The translations under genes were made by a program, and so were the position numbers. Positions 36,679 to 44,817 of a DNA stretch of 55,235 bases are shown here, piece after piece. This stretch comes from PALSA-610 sp038213435 (GTDB lineage Bacteria > Actinomycetota > Acidimicrobiia > IMCC26256 > PALSA-610). The stretch covers positions 1-55,235 of the forward strand of contig JBBQTI010000029.1 in the NCBI GenBank assembly GCA_038213435.1. Reading direction: 5' to 3'. Numbering within the stretch: the stretch's first letter is position 1; the number at the start of each line of letters is the position of its first letter. The notes under the pieces are model-generated. The model did no database searches, had not been told where the DNA came from, and saw only the letters and a program-made list of their open reading frames with translations.

Positions 36679-37625
36679 CCCGCCACCTCGCGATCGTCGG
36701 TCCGACCGCGTCGGGAAAGTCGGCGGTCGCGCTCGCAGTCGCTACCGCGCTCGACGTGGAGATCGTGTCGCTCGACTCGATGCAGGTGTATCGCGGGATG
36801 GACATCGGAACCGCGAAGCCGTCGCCCGCCGATCAAACCGCGGTCCGGCATCATCTCGTCGACGTTGCCGAACCGTCCGAGGAGTGGTCGGTGCGGGCCA
36901 CCCAAACCGCGGCCCGGGCCGCGGTGGCCGACATCGAGGCACGCGGCCGGCGCGCGTTGTTCGTCGGTGGGACGGGGCTGTACGTCCGAGCCGTCGTCGA
37001 CGGGCTGCGCGTCCCGCCGCGCGACGCCGACGTGCGCGCTGTGCTCGAGCGCGAGACCGCGACCCCCGTCGGTCTGGCGCGTGCGTATGGCCGGCTCGAG
37101 ACCGTCGACCCGCTCGCCGCGTCGCGCATCGAGCCGGGGAACCGGCGCCGGGTCGTGCGAGCGCTCGAGGTGCTCGAGACGACGGGGCGTCCGTTCTCCT
37201 CGTTCGGATCAGGTCTCACGGAATACGGTCCGCCCGCGTTCGATGTCGGCCTCGTGGGCGTGTGGCTGCCGAGAGCTGAGCTCGGACGGCGCATTGCGGA
37301 CCGGTTCCGCGCCATGCGCGCCGAGGGCCTCGAGGCCGAGGTGCGGGCGCTGGCGGCGCGGTCCGGTGGTCTCTCGCGCACCGCGGCACAGGCCATCGGG
37401 TACAAGGAGATCCTGTCCCATCTCGCCGGCGACATCGCGTCGCCCGCCGACGCGTTCGACCTCGCCGTTCGCCGCACCCGTCAGTTCGCACGCCGTCAGC
37501 GGGTTTGGTTCCGGCGCGACCCGCGGATTCGATGGGTCGGCACGGCGCGAAATCCCCACGACCTCGCGGCCGTTGTCCTGGCACTCTGGAGCAACGCCGC
37601 GGTCGTCGCGGCCGACCACGCATGA
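36675..37625 (+). CDS. miaA: tRNA dimethylallyltransferase
   Basis: MiaA transfers the dimethylallyl group to A37 of tRNA, the step before MiaB. The 316-residue protein has the P-loop VGPTASGKSAVALA and the signature SLDSMQVYRGMDIGTAKPS. It also has HHLVDV, VGGTGLYVRAVVDGL and the late AIGYKEILSHL and RRTRQFARRQRVWFRRD motifs. Length and order are normal. Translation starts at GTG within the miaB stop and the stop overlaps the dapF ATG. Confidence 0.96.
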   Translation: MTRHLAIVGPTASGKSAVALAVATALDVEIVSLDSMQVYRGMDIGTAKPSPADQTAVRHHLVDVAEPSEEWSVRATQTAARAAVADIEARGRRALFVGGTGLYVRAVVDGLRVPPRDADVRAVLERETATPVGLARAYGRLETVDPLAASRIEPGNRRRVVRALEVLETTGRPFSSFGSGLTEYGPPAFDVGLVGVWLPRAELGRRIADRFRAMRAEGLEAEVRALAARSGGLSRTAAQAIGYKEILSHLAGDIASPADAFDLAVRRTRQFARRQRVWFRRDPRIRWVGTARNPHDLAAVVLALWSNAAVVAADHA

Positions 37626-38463
37626 CTGTGTTGCACCTCGCCAAACTGCACGCCACCGGGAACGACTTCCTCGTTCGGCTCGCGCTCGACGACGCGCGTC
37701 CGCTCTCGCCCGAGACCGCGGCGCGGCTGTGCAACCGGCACCGAGGGATCGGCGCGGACGGGCTCATCACGATCGGGTCCGGCGACCCGGCGACGGGTGC
37801 CGACTGCACGATGACGTTGCAGAACGCCGACGGTGGCGAGGCGGAGATGAGCGGCAACGGCGTTCGCTGCCTCGCGTGGGTCGCCGCGCGCGCCGGCCTC
37901 GGCACCGCGTCCGAAATCATCGTCGAGACCGCGGCCGGACGGCGCGCGGTGGCGATGACCCGTGACGCCTCCGGTGACGTCATCGCCGCGGATGTCGACA
38001 TGGGACCCGTCACGCTCGGCGACGAGGACGTGTGTATCACGCTCGACGGCGTCGAGTATTGGGGCGACATCGCGAGCGTCGGCAATCCGCACCTCGTGTG
38101 CTTCGTCGTCGACCCCGACGCGGTGCCGGTCGCCAGTCACGGACCTCGCATCGAGCTCGACAGCCGTTTCCCTCATCGCACGAACGTCGAGTTCGTGCGC
38201 GTGCACCCGCCGGATGTCATGTACATGCGCGTCTGGGAGCGGGGAGTCGGCGAGACGCTGTCGTGCGGAACCGGTGCGTGCGCGGCGGCCTCGGTCGCGC
38301 ACAGCCGAGGTGTCGCCGACGAGCGGGTACGGGTCCGGGTTCCGGGCGGCGAGCTCGAGGTCACGCTCGGGGAGACGGTCCGGCTGGGTGGTCCCGTCGT
38401 GCACGTGTTCGACGTCGATCTCGACCTCGACGCGGCGGTCGATCGGCGCGTCGAGCAGACCTC

Positions 38464-38467
<4 letters not shown>
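37622..38467 (+). CDS. dapF: Diaminopimelate epimerase
   Basis: DapF converts LL- to meso-diaminopimelate, the form used in peptidoglycan and for lysine. The 281-residue protein begins LHLAKLHATGNDFLV and has the two catalytic cysteine motifs, MSGNGVRCLAW and LSCGTGACAAA, plus NPHLVCFV. The ATG at 37622 overlaps the miaA stop (ATGA), rejecting the longer open frame that starts at 37505. The neighbours miaA and hflX and the more distant dapC-D-E make this a combined tRNA modification and cell-wall precursor cluster. Confidence 0.96.
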
Positions 38468-39789
<1,322 letters not shown>

Positions 39790-39800
39790 TCTCGATGCGG

Positions 39801-40937
39801 ATGGCGGCCATCGGCGGATTCGTCCCGCCCCCGTACCCCTACGAACGACTCGACACGCTGAAGCGGCGGGCCGACTCGCTCCCGGGCGGTGTGGTCGATT
39901 GCTCGATCGGTACGCCGTGCGACCCCGTACCCGGGGTCGCACGCCGAGCTGCGATCGGCGCGCTCGCGGCGTCGAACGGCTACCCGCCTTCGGCCGGAAC
40001 GGCGGCGTTGCGCGAAGCCGCGGCGGGCTGGATACGTCGTCGCTTCGGCGTTGTCGTCGAGATTGCGCACGTGGGTGCGTGCGTCGGGACGAAGGAGCTC
40101 GTCACTTCGTTGCCGCATCTTCTGCGGTTGCGTGACCCCATACGCGACACGGTGCTGTACCCCGCCATTGCCTACCCGAGCTACGAGATGGGCGCGGTCC
40201 TGGCGGGCTGTCGTGCGGTGCCGGTTCCGCTCGACGCACAGTGGCATCTCGACGTCGACTCGATCAGCGACTCCGATGCGCAGCGCGCCCTCGTGCTGTG
40301 GGTCAACGAGCCGGGCAATCCGTCGGCATCCACCGCCGACGACGCGTACTTCGCGCGCGTCACGGCCTGGGCGCGCGCGCGCGGCGTCCTCGTCGCAAGC
40401 GACGAGTGCTACAGCGAGTTCGCACCCCGCCCGGTAACGATCCTTGCCTGTGGCCTCGACGGCGTGCTGGCGATGCACAGTGTCTCGAAGCGTTCGAATC
40501 TCGCGGGCATGCGTGTCGGCTTCTACGCCGGCGACCCCGAGCTCGTCACATTTCTCGTGGAGACCCGCAAGCACGCCGGGCTCATGGCGCCGACCATGGT
40601 GCAGTCCGCCGCCGCGGCCGCGCTCGGCGACGACGCGCACGTGGAGGAACAACGTTGCCGTTACGCCGAGCGCCGGGAGCTCGTGCGCGACGCGCTCGCG
40701 TCGCACGGTCTGGTCCACGACGGTGGCGACGCTGCGTTCTATCTGTGGCTACGCGCCACCGACGGCGCCGACGACGGTTGGGAGATCGCGGCCCGGCTGG
40801 CGGACGAGGCGGGCCTTCTCGTCTCGCCCGGCGATCTTTACGGCGCGCTCGGCGCCGACCACGTACGGCTCGCGCTCGTCCAACCGCGCGAACGACTCGA
40901 GCTGGCGCTCGGTCGTCTCGTCGAAGCGCGAGCCTGA
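39801..40937 (+). CDS. dapC: Succinyldiaminopimelate aminotransferase (PLP-dependent)
   Basis: This class I/II aminotransferase of 378 residues should convert N-succinyl-2-amino-6-ketopimelate to N-succinyl-LL-diaminopimelate. It has YPPSAGTAALREAAAGWI, LWVNEPGNPSAS, a VASDECYSEF aspartate region and HSVSKRSNLAGMRVGF in which the Ser-Lys is the PLP site. The assignment to DapC rests on its position directly before dapD and dapE; sequence alone would say only aminotransferase. ATG 39801 fits the leaderless pattern, while the in-frame ATG at 39795 lies only two bases from the -10. Confidence 0.88.
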   Translation: MAAIGGFVPPPYPYERLDTLKRRADSLPGGVVDCSIGTPCDPVPGVARRAAIGALAASNGYPPSAGTAALREAAAGWIRRRFGVVVEIAHVGACVGTKELVTSLPHLLRLRDPIRDTVLYPAIAYPSYEMGAVLAGCRAVPVPLDAQWHLDVDSISDSDAQRALVLWVNEPGNPSASTADDAYFARVTAWARARGVLVASDECYSEFAPRPVTILACGLDGVLAMHSVSKRSNLAGMRVGFYAGDPELVTFLVETRKHAGLMAPTMVQSAAAAALGDDAHVEEQRCRYAERRELVRDALASHGLVHDGGDAAFYLWLRATDGADDGWEIAARLADEAGLLVSPGDLYGALGADHVRLALVQPRERLELALGRLVEARA

Positions 40938-40955
40938 GCCCGACCAAGGAGCCAT

Positions 40956-41780
40956 GTGGACTACGCGAAGCAGGTCACGCAGTTGTTCGAGGCCGGGGAC
41001 GACTGGCGCGACGTCATGCCGCTCGCCGATGCGCGAGAACGTGTCGGGTCGGTGATCGGGATGCTCGACCGCGGCGAGATCCGCGTGGCGCAGGTCGTCG
41101 ACGGCGCGGTCGTCGTCAACGAGCCGACCAAGCACGCGATTCTCATGTGGTTCCGCGTTCAGGAGATGAAGGCGATCGAGGCCGGACCGTTCGAGTATGT
41201 CGACAAGCTGCCGTTGAAGCGCGGCTACGAGGCCGCGGGAGTCCGGGTCGTTCCCGGGGCCTCGGCCCGATTCGGCGCCTACATCGCGCCCGGCGTCGTG
41301 ATGATGCCGTGCTACGTCAACATCGGCGCGTACGTCGACACCGGAACGCTGGTCGATACGTGGGCGACGGTCGCCTCGTGCGCGCAGATCGGCAAGAACG
41401 TGCACCTGTCGGGTGGGGTGGGCATCGGCGGGGTGCTCGAGCCGCCCGAAGCGGTTCCGGTCGTCGTCGAGGACGACTGCTTCGTGGGCTCGCGGTGCAT
41501 GATCGTCGGCGGCGCCCGGGTCCGGAAAGGCGCGAAGCTCGGCGCCGGACTGATCCTGACCGCCACCACACCGGTCATCGAGGCCGAGACCGGTGAGGAG
41601 ATCGCCCGTGGCGTCATTCCCGAGCGCGCGGTGGTCGTGCAGGGAACGCGCATGAAGGAGTTCGCCGGCGGCACGTTCGGGCTTCCATGTGCGCTCGTGT
41701 TGCGCTACCTCGCCGAGGGCGAAGAGCACGACCGGCTGAAGCTCAATGCGATCCTGCGCGAGCACGGCATCGTTTCGTGA
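40956..41780 (+). CDS. dapD: 2,3,4,5-tetrahydropyridine-2,6-dicarboxylate N-succinyltransferase
   Basis: DapD succinylates tetrahydrodipicolinate, the first step of the succinylase branch. The 274-residue protein has an N-terminal helical domain and a left-handed parallel beta helix made of hexapeptide repeats (FGAYIAPGVVMMPCYVNIGAYVD and following). The family sequences NEPTKHAILMWFRVQEM, VSSCAQ-like VASCAQIGKNVHLSGGVGIGGVLEP and EDDCFVGSRCMIVGGA are evident. The GTG at 40956 has AAGGAG 7 nt upstream; the ATG two bases before it is out of frame. Confidence 0.95.
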   Translation: MDYAKQVTQLFEAGDDWRDVMPLADARERVGSVIGMLDRGEIRVAQVVDGAVVVNEPTKHAILMWFRVQEMKAIEAGPFEYVDKLPLKRGYEAAGVRVVPGASARFGAYIAPGVVMMPCYVNIGAYVDTGTLVDTWATVASCAQIGKNVHLSGGVGIGGVLEPPEAVPVVVEDDCFVGSRCMIVGGARVRKGAKLGAGLILTATTPVIEAETGEEIARGVIPERAVVVQGTRMKEFAGGTFGLPCALVLRYLAEGEEHDRLKLNAILREHGIVS

Positions 41781-42847
41781 CCCACGATCTCCTGGGGCTG
41801 ACCGAACAACTGTGCGGGATACCGTCGGTGAGCGGTACCGAAGGCGCGCTGGCCGACGTCGTCGAAGCGCGCCTGCAGGCGAGCGCCGGCCGATTGTTGA
41901 TCGAACGCATCGGCGCGAACGTCGTGGCCCGCACCGAGCTGGGTTGCGATCGCCGGGTCGTGCTCGCCGGCCATCTCGACACCGTCCCCGCGAACGGCAA
42001 CCAGAGCCCCCGCCGCGACGGCGACGTCCTCCATGGCCTCGGCACCGCCGACATGAAGGGCGGGCTGGCGGTGCTGCTCGCGCTGGCGGACGACCTCGTA
42101 CGGCAAGGTCGCGCCCGTTTCGACGTCACCCTCGTGCTGTACGACGGTGAGGAGGTTGCGGACGAGCACAACGGGCTGCGGCGGCTGTTCGCCGAAGCTC
42201 CGCAGCTCGTGCAGGGAGATCTCGCGATCCTGCTCGAGCCGACCGGTGGATGGGTCGAGGCCGGCTGCCAGGGAACGATCCACGTGCGCGCGACATTCGA
42301 CGGCGTGCGCGCGCACTCCGCGCGGCCGTGGATGGGAACCAACGCGATCCATCGCGCCGCGCCGTTCCTCGATCGTTGCGCCCGCTTCGCGGCTGCCACC
42401 GTCGACGTCGACTCGCTGGAGTACCGAGAGGCGCTACAGGCGGTGCAAATCGTCGGCGGGATCGCGAACAACGTCGTGCCCGACCGGTGCGCGGTGGTCG
42501 TCAACCGCCGCTATGCGCCGTCACGTCCGCTCGACGCCGCCGTTGCCGAGGTCGTGGCCTTCTGCACCGACGCGGGCGCCGATCACGTCGAGGTGCTGAA
42601 CGCGTCGATGGCGGCCCCGCCGAACCTCGCGCATCCGCTCATCGCGGAGATGGTCGGCGTATTCGACCTTCCCGTACGGCCGAAGTTGGGTTGGACCGAC
42701 GTCGCGCGGTTCGCCGCGCACGGGATCGCGGCGTGCAACTTCGGTCCCGGTGATCCCGAGCTCGCGCATACGGCCGACGAGCGGGTCGACCGCGCGAGCC
42801 TCGACGCGTGCCTCGCCCTGCTCGAGACGTTCCTCGGGATCGGATGA
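41777..42847 (+). CDS. dapE: Succinyl-diaminopimelate desuccinylase (M20 peptidase family)
   Basis: DapE removes the succinyl group to give LL-diaminopimelate, the substrate of DapF. The 356-residue M20 metallopeptidase has the zinc-site motifs VLAGHLDTVPANGN, LGTADMKGGLAVLLAL, YDGEEVADEHNGL (catalytic Glu), LLEPT and a late AHTADERVDRASL histidine. The middle dimerisation domain includes RAHSARPWMGTNAIHR. The GTG start overlaps dapD by four bases. ArgE-type or carboxypeptidase activities are possible for this family in general, but the dapC-dapD context makes DapE the clear choice. Confidence 0.93.
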   Translation: MTHDLLGLTEQLCGIPSVSGTEGALADVVEARLQASAGRLLIERIGANVVARTELGCDRRVVLAGHLDTVPANGNQSPRRDGDVLHGLGTADMKGGLAVLLALADDLVRQGRARFDVTLVLYDGEEVADEHNGLRRLFAEAPQLVQGDLAILLEPTGGWVEAGCQGTIHVRATFDGVRAHSARPWMGTNAIHRAAPFLDRCARFAAATVDVDSLEYREALQAVQIVGGIANNVVPDRCAVVVNRRYAPSRPLDAAVAEVVAFCTDAGADHVEVLNASMAAPPNLAHPLIAEMVGVFDLPVRPKLGWTDVARFAAHGIAACNFGPGDPELAHTADERVDRASLDACLALLETFLGIG

Positions 42848-42860
42848 GGAGAGCGGTCGG

Positions 42861-43535
42861 TCAGAGCCGGCGCAACAGCGTGACGAGCTTGCCGTAGATC
42901 TGGACGTCGGCCGGCTCGTAGACGAGATCCTCCATCGCCGCGTTCGACGGCCGCAGCACGATCTTGTTCCGCTTGCGCAGGAACGTCTTTACTGTGGCCT
43001 CTTCGCCGGGGATGCCCGCGACGACGATGTCGCCGTTGTCGGCACTCGGCTGCGAACGCGCCACGACGTAGTCGCCGTCGAAGATGCCGGCGTCGATCAT
43101 CGATTCGCCGCGGACCCGGAGCATGAAGAGGTCGCCCTCGCCGCAGAAGTCGGTGGGGATCGGGACAACCTCTTCGAGGTTCTCGGCCGCGAGGACGCCG
43201 GTGCCCGCCGCGACGTCGCCGAGGAGGGGAACATTGCGCACCGGCCGGCGGTCGATCGCGGTGCCAGTGCTCGGCTCCAGCGCGACCTCGATCGCGCGGG
43301 GCTTGCTGGGGTCGCGGCGCAGGTAGCCCTTGTCCTGCAACGCCGCGAGGTGCGCGTGAACCGTCGACGGCGACGACAGGCCCACCGCCTCGCCGATCTC
43401 GCGGACGCTCGGTGGATACCCCTGCTCTCGGGTCTGGGCGTCGATGAACTCGAGGACCTGACGCTGACGAGCCGTGAGCCGGGCGGGCACCTCGATTGCG
43501 GGAGCGGGGGACGGGGTGGCCTGGGCGTTCGACAT
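42861..43535 (-). CDS. lexA: SOS repressor LexA
   Basis: LexA represses DNA-damage genes and cleaves itself when bound by RecA filaments. The 224-residue protein has the winged-helix domain (LTARQRQVLEFIDAQTREQGYPPSVREIGEA, then VGLSSPSTVHAHLAAL). The cleavage site is Ala110-Gly111 in DVAAGTGV, and the catalytic dyad is Ser145 (RGESMIDAG) and Lys183 (ATVKTFLR). ATG 43535 lies 7 nt after TACCGT on the minus strand, hence probably leaderless; an upstream in-frame start at 43616 would overlap the operators. Two SOS boxes sit in the divergent region shared with the LysM gene. Confidence 0.97.
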   Translation of the reverse strand: MSNAQATPSPAPAIEVPARLTARQRQVLEFIDAQTREQGYPPSVREIGEAVGLSSPSTVHAHLAALQDKGYLRRDPSKPRAIEVALEPSTGTAIDRRPVRNVPLLGDVAAGTGVLAAENLEEVVPIPTDFCGEGDLFMLRVRGESMIDAGIFDGDYVVARSQPSADNGDIVVAGIPGEEATVKTFLRKRNKIVLRPSNAAMEDLVYEPADVQIYGKLVTLLRRL

Positions 43536-43542
43536 GGATTCG

Positions 43543-43548
43543 ACGGTA
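43543..43548 (-). promoter_or_regulatory. -10 hexamer for lexA
   Basis: On the minus strand TACCGT is followed by seven bases and the lexA ATG. The SOS box at 43569-43582 falls over the expected -35 position, so LexA binding would block this promoter. Confidence 0.6.
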
Positions 43549-43568
43549 ACACGATCACGCGTTCGGGG

Positions 43569-43582
43569 CAAACACCCGTTCG
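43569..43582. promoter_or_regulatory. SOS box 1 (lexA side)
   Basis: On the minus strand the site reads CGAACGGGTGTTTG, a full match to CGAACRNRYGTTYG. It overlaps the -35 region of lexA. Confidence 0.85.
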
Positions 43583-43597
43583 ATTTTTCCTTGACAT

Positions 43598-43611
43598 CGA
43601 ACAGGCGTTCG
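43598..43611. promoter_or_regulatory. SOS box 2 (LysM gene side)
   Basis: CGAACAGGCGTTCG is a full match to the consensus and palindromic in its arms. It begins two bases after TTGACA (43591-43596), a good -35 for the rightward gene; CACCGT at 43614-43619 gives a -10 with 17-bp spacing. Confidence 0.9.
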
Positions 43612-43683
43612 GCCACCGTAGCTGTCTCACCTCTCTGCTTCGATCGTCGTGTCGGATCCGATCACCTTCAGGAGCACAAGACC

Positions 43684-44109
43684 ATGGCCGCCGTCCTCCA
43701 GCTCGAGCCCCGCTTCGACGACCCGATCGCTCCCGCCCGGCGCCTGCGGCCCGTCGAGGCCGAGCGCCTGCGGCCCATCGAGACCAATCGTCAGTTCCGC
43801 CCCCGGCCGGCGCGCTGCCATCAGCGTGCCGTCTATCGACGTCGGCGCGTCCTCGCCACGCTGGTCGGCCTGGGCCTCGTTCTGACGATCGCGCGTGCGG
43901 GGGCGACGCTCGGGGGGTCATCCCTTGCGACCCCCCAGCGCCTCCCGCACGCGCAGCAAGTGGTGGTCGCTCCGGGCGAGACCCTCTGGTCGATCGCTCG
44001 GCGCGTTGCCCCGGGCCGCGACGTGCGACCCGTCGTCGACGAGATGGTCCACACGCTCGGGACGAGCACGGTGGTCGCGGGCGAGACGATCTCGGTCCCC
44101 ATGCCCTGA
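43684..44109 (+). CDS. LysM-domain membrane protein, likely SOS-induced division inhibitor (YneA/ChiZ-like)
   Basis: The 141-residue protein has a cytoplasmic Arg/Pro-rich start with a short repeat (RRLRPVEAERLRPIET), one hydrophobic segment (VLATLVGLGLVLTIA) and a C-terminal LysM peptidoglycan-binding domain (VVVAPGETLWSIARRVAPGRD to VVAGETISVP). ATG 43684 has AGGAG 9 nt upstream. The gene order lexA, LysM gene, nrdR and the divergent SOS boxes parallel lexA-yneA of Bacillus and lexA-chiZ-nrdR of mycobacteria. Proteins of that kind delay septation during DNA repair. The function here is by context and architecture. Confidence 0.85.
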   Translation: MAAVLQLEPRFDDPIAPARRLRPVEAERLRPIETNRQFRPRPARCHQRAVYRRRRVLATLVGLGLVLTIARAGATLGGSSLATPQRLPHAQQVVVAPGETLWSIARRVAPGRDVRPVVDEMVHTLGTSTVVAGETISVPMP

Positions 44110-44136
44110 TGGGGCACACGGCCTGATCGAACGGAT

Positions 44137-44142
44137 TACCGT
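44137..44142 (+). promoter_or_regulatory. -10 hexamer for nrdR
   Basis: TACCGT is followed by six bases (GTTTTC) and the GTG start of nrdR, a model leaderless arrangement. Confidence 0.6.
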
Positions 44143-44148
44143 GTTTTC

Positions 44149-44613
44149 GTGCGGTGTCCATCCTGTCGGTCGAACGACGACAAGGTCGTCGACTCGCGCC
44201 TGGCCGAGGAGTCGGGGGCCATCCGCCGGCGTCGTGAGTGTCTGGCGTGCGGTCGCCGCTTCACCACCTACGAGCGGGTCGAGGAGGCGCCGTTGCTCAT
44301 TCGCAAGCGGGCCGGGGCGACCGAGCCGTTCGACGCAGGAAAGCTGCGATCGGGGATCGAGCGGTCGGCCACGGGGCGGCTGGACGATGCGACCGTCGAC
44401 CAGCTCGTGGCGGGCGTCGAAGAGGAGTTGAGGGCGACGGGCGGCGAGGTCGCGAGCGACCGGGTCGGGATGGCCGTGCTCGAGCGGCTGCGAGCGCTCG
44501 ATCACGTCGCATACCTGCGCTTCGCCTCCGTTTACAAGGGCTTCGAAGACCTCTCGGACTTCGAGCGCGAGGTCGGAGAGCTGCAAAAGACCACGGAGCC
44601 GAAGCGGCGCTGA
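44149..44613 (+). CDS. nrdR: Transcriptional repressor NrdR
   Basis: NrdR senses ATP/dATP and represses ribonucleotide reductase genes. The 154-residue protein has the N-terminal zinc ribbon (Cys3, Cys6, Cys31, Cys34) and the ATP-cone domain starting LLIRKRAGATEPFDAGKLRSGI. All family landmarks (RRRECLACGRRFTTYERVE) and the length are normal. The GTG at 44149 gives the conserved MRCPSC start and fits the leaderless spacing. Its target nrdJ lies directly downstream behind a promoter with an NrdR-box-like palindrome. Confidence 0.97.
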   Translation: MRCPSCRSNDDKVVDSRLAEESGAIRRRRECLACGRRFTTYERVEEAPLLIRKRAGATEPFDAGKLRSGIERSATGRLDDATVDQLVAGVEEELRATGGEVASDRVGMAVLERLRALDHVAYLRFASVYKGFEDLSDFEREVGELQKTTEPKRR

Positions 44614-44673
44614 GCGTCGTTCGCTCGGGCAGGGGTGCTCTCGGTCGAAGTGTCCGGACCCTCTCGGAAACTG

Positions 44674-44703
44674 TTGACACGTGTGGAATTACAGTGATGT
44701 AAT
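44674..44703 (+). promoter_or_regulatory. Promoter of nrdJ
   Basis: TTGACA (44674-44679) and TGTAAT (44698-44703) with an 18-bp spacer form the most canonical sigma-70-type promoter in the window. The -10 sits in the palindromic TTACAGTGATGTAA (44689-44702), which shares GATGTA with the NrdR box downstream. A leader of about 110 nt would follow. Confidence 0.7.
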
Positions 44704-44736
44704 GCACCTCCATCTCGCGTTCGGGATGGGAAGCAA

Positions 44737-44752
44737 CCACAAGATGTAGTGG
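44737..44752. promoter_or_regulatory. NrdR-box-like palindrome in the nrdJ leader
   Basis: CCACAAGATGTAGTGG matches the general NrdR box pattern (ACACwATATATwGTGT, with the C-A-A-x-A-T-x-T-A-G core) and lies downstream of the proposed nrdJ promoter, with nrdR next door. A weaker GATGTA-centred site overlaps the -10, 47 bp upstream. Confidence 0.7.
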
Positions 44753-44817
44753 TTTTGATCATTGGTGAGCATGGGCGAGGTGGGTCCGAAGCCGGGCTCG
44801 GAGGGAGACGGGACAAT

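Noticed and set aside
44704..44817. Cobalamin riboswitch upstream of nrdJ
   Set aside because: The leader of about 110 nt is too short for the full riboswitch and no B12-box-like sequence was found; an NrdR site explains the visible palindrome better.
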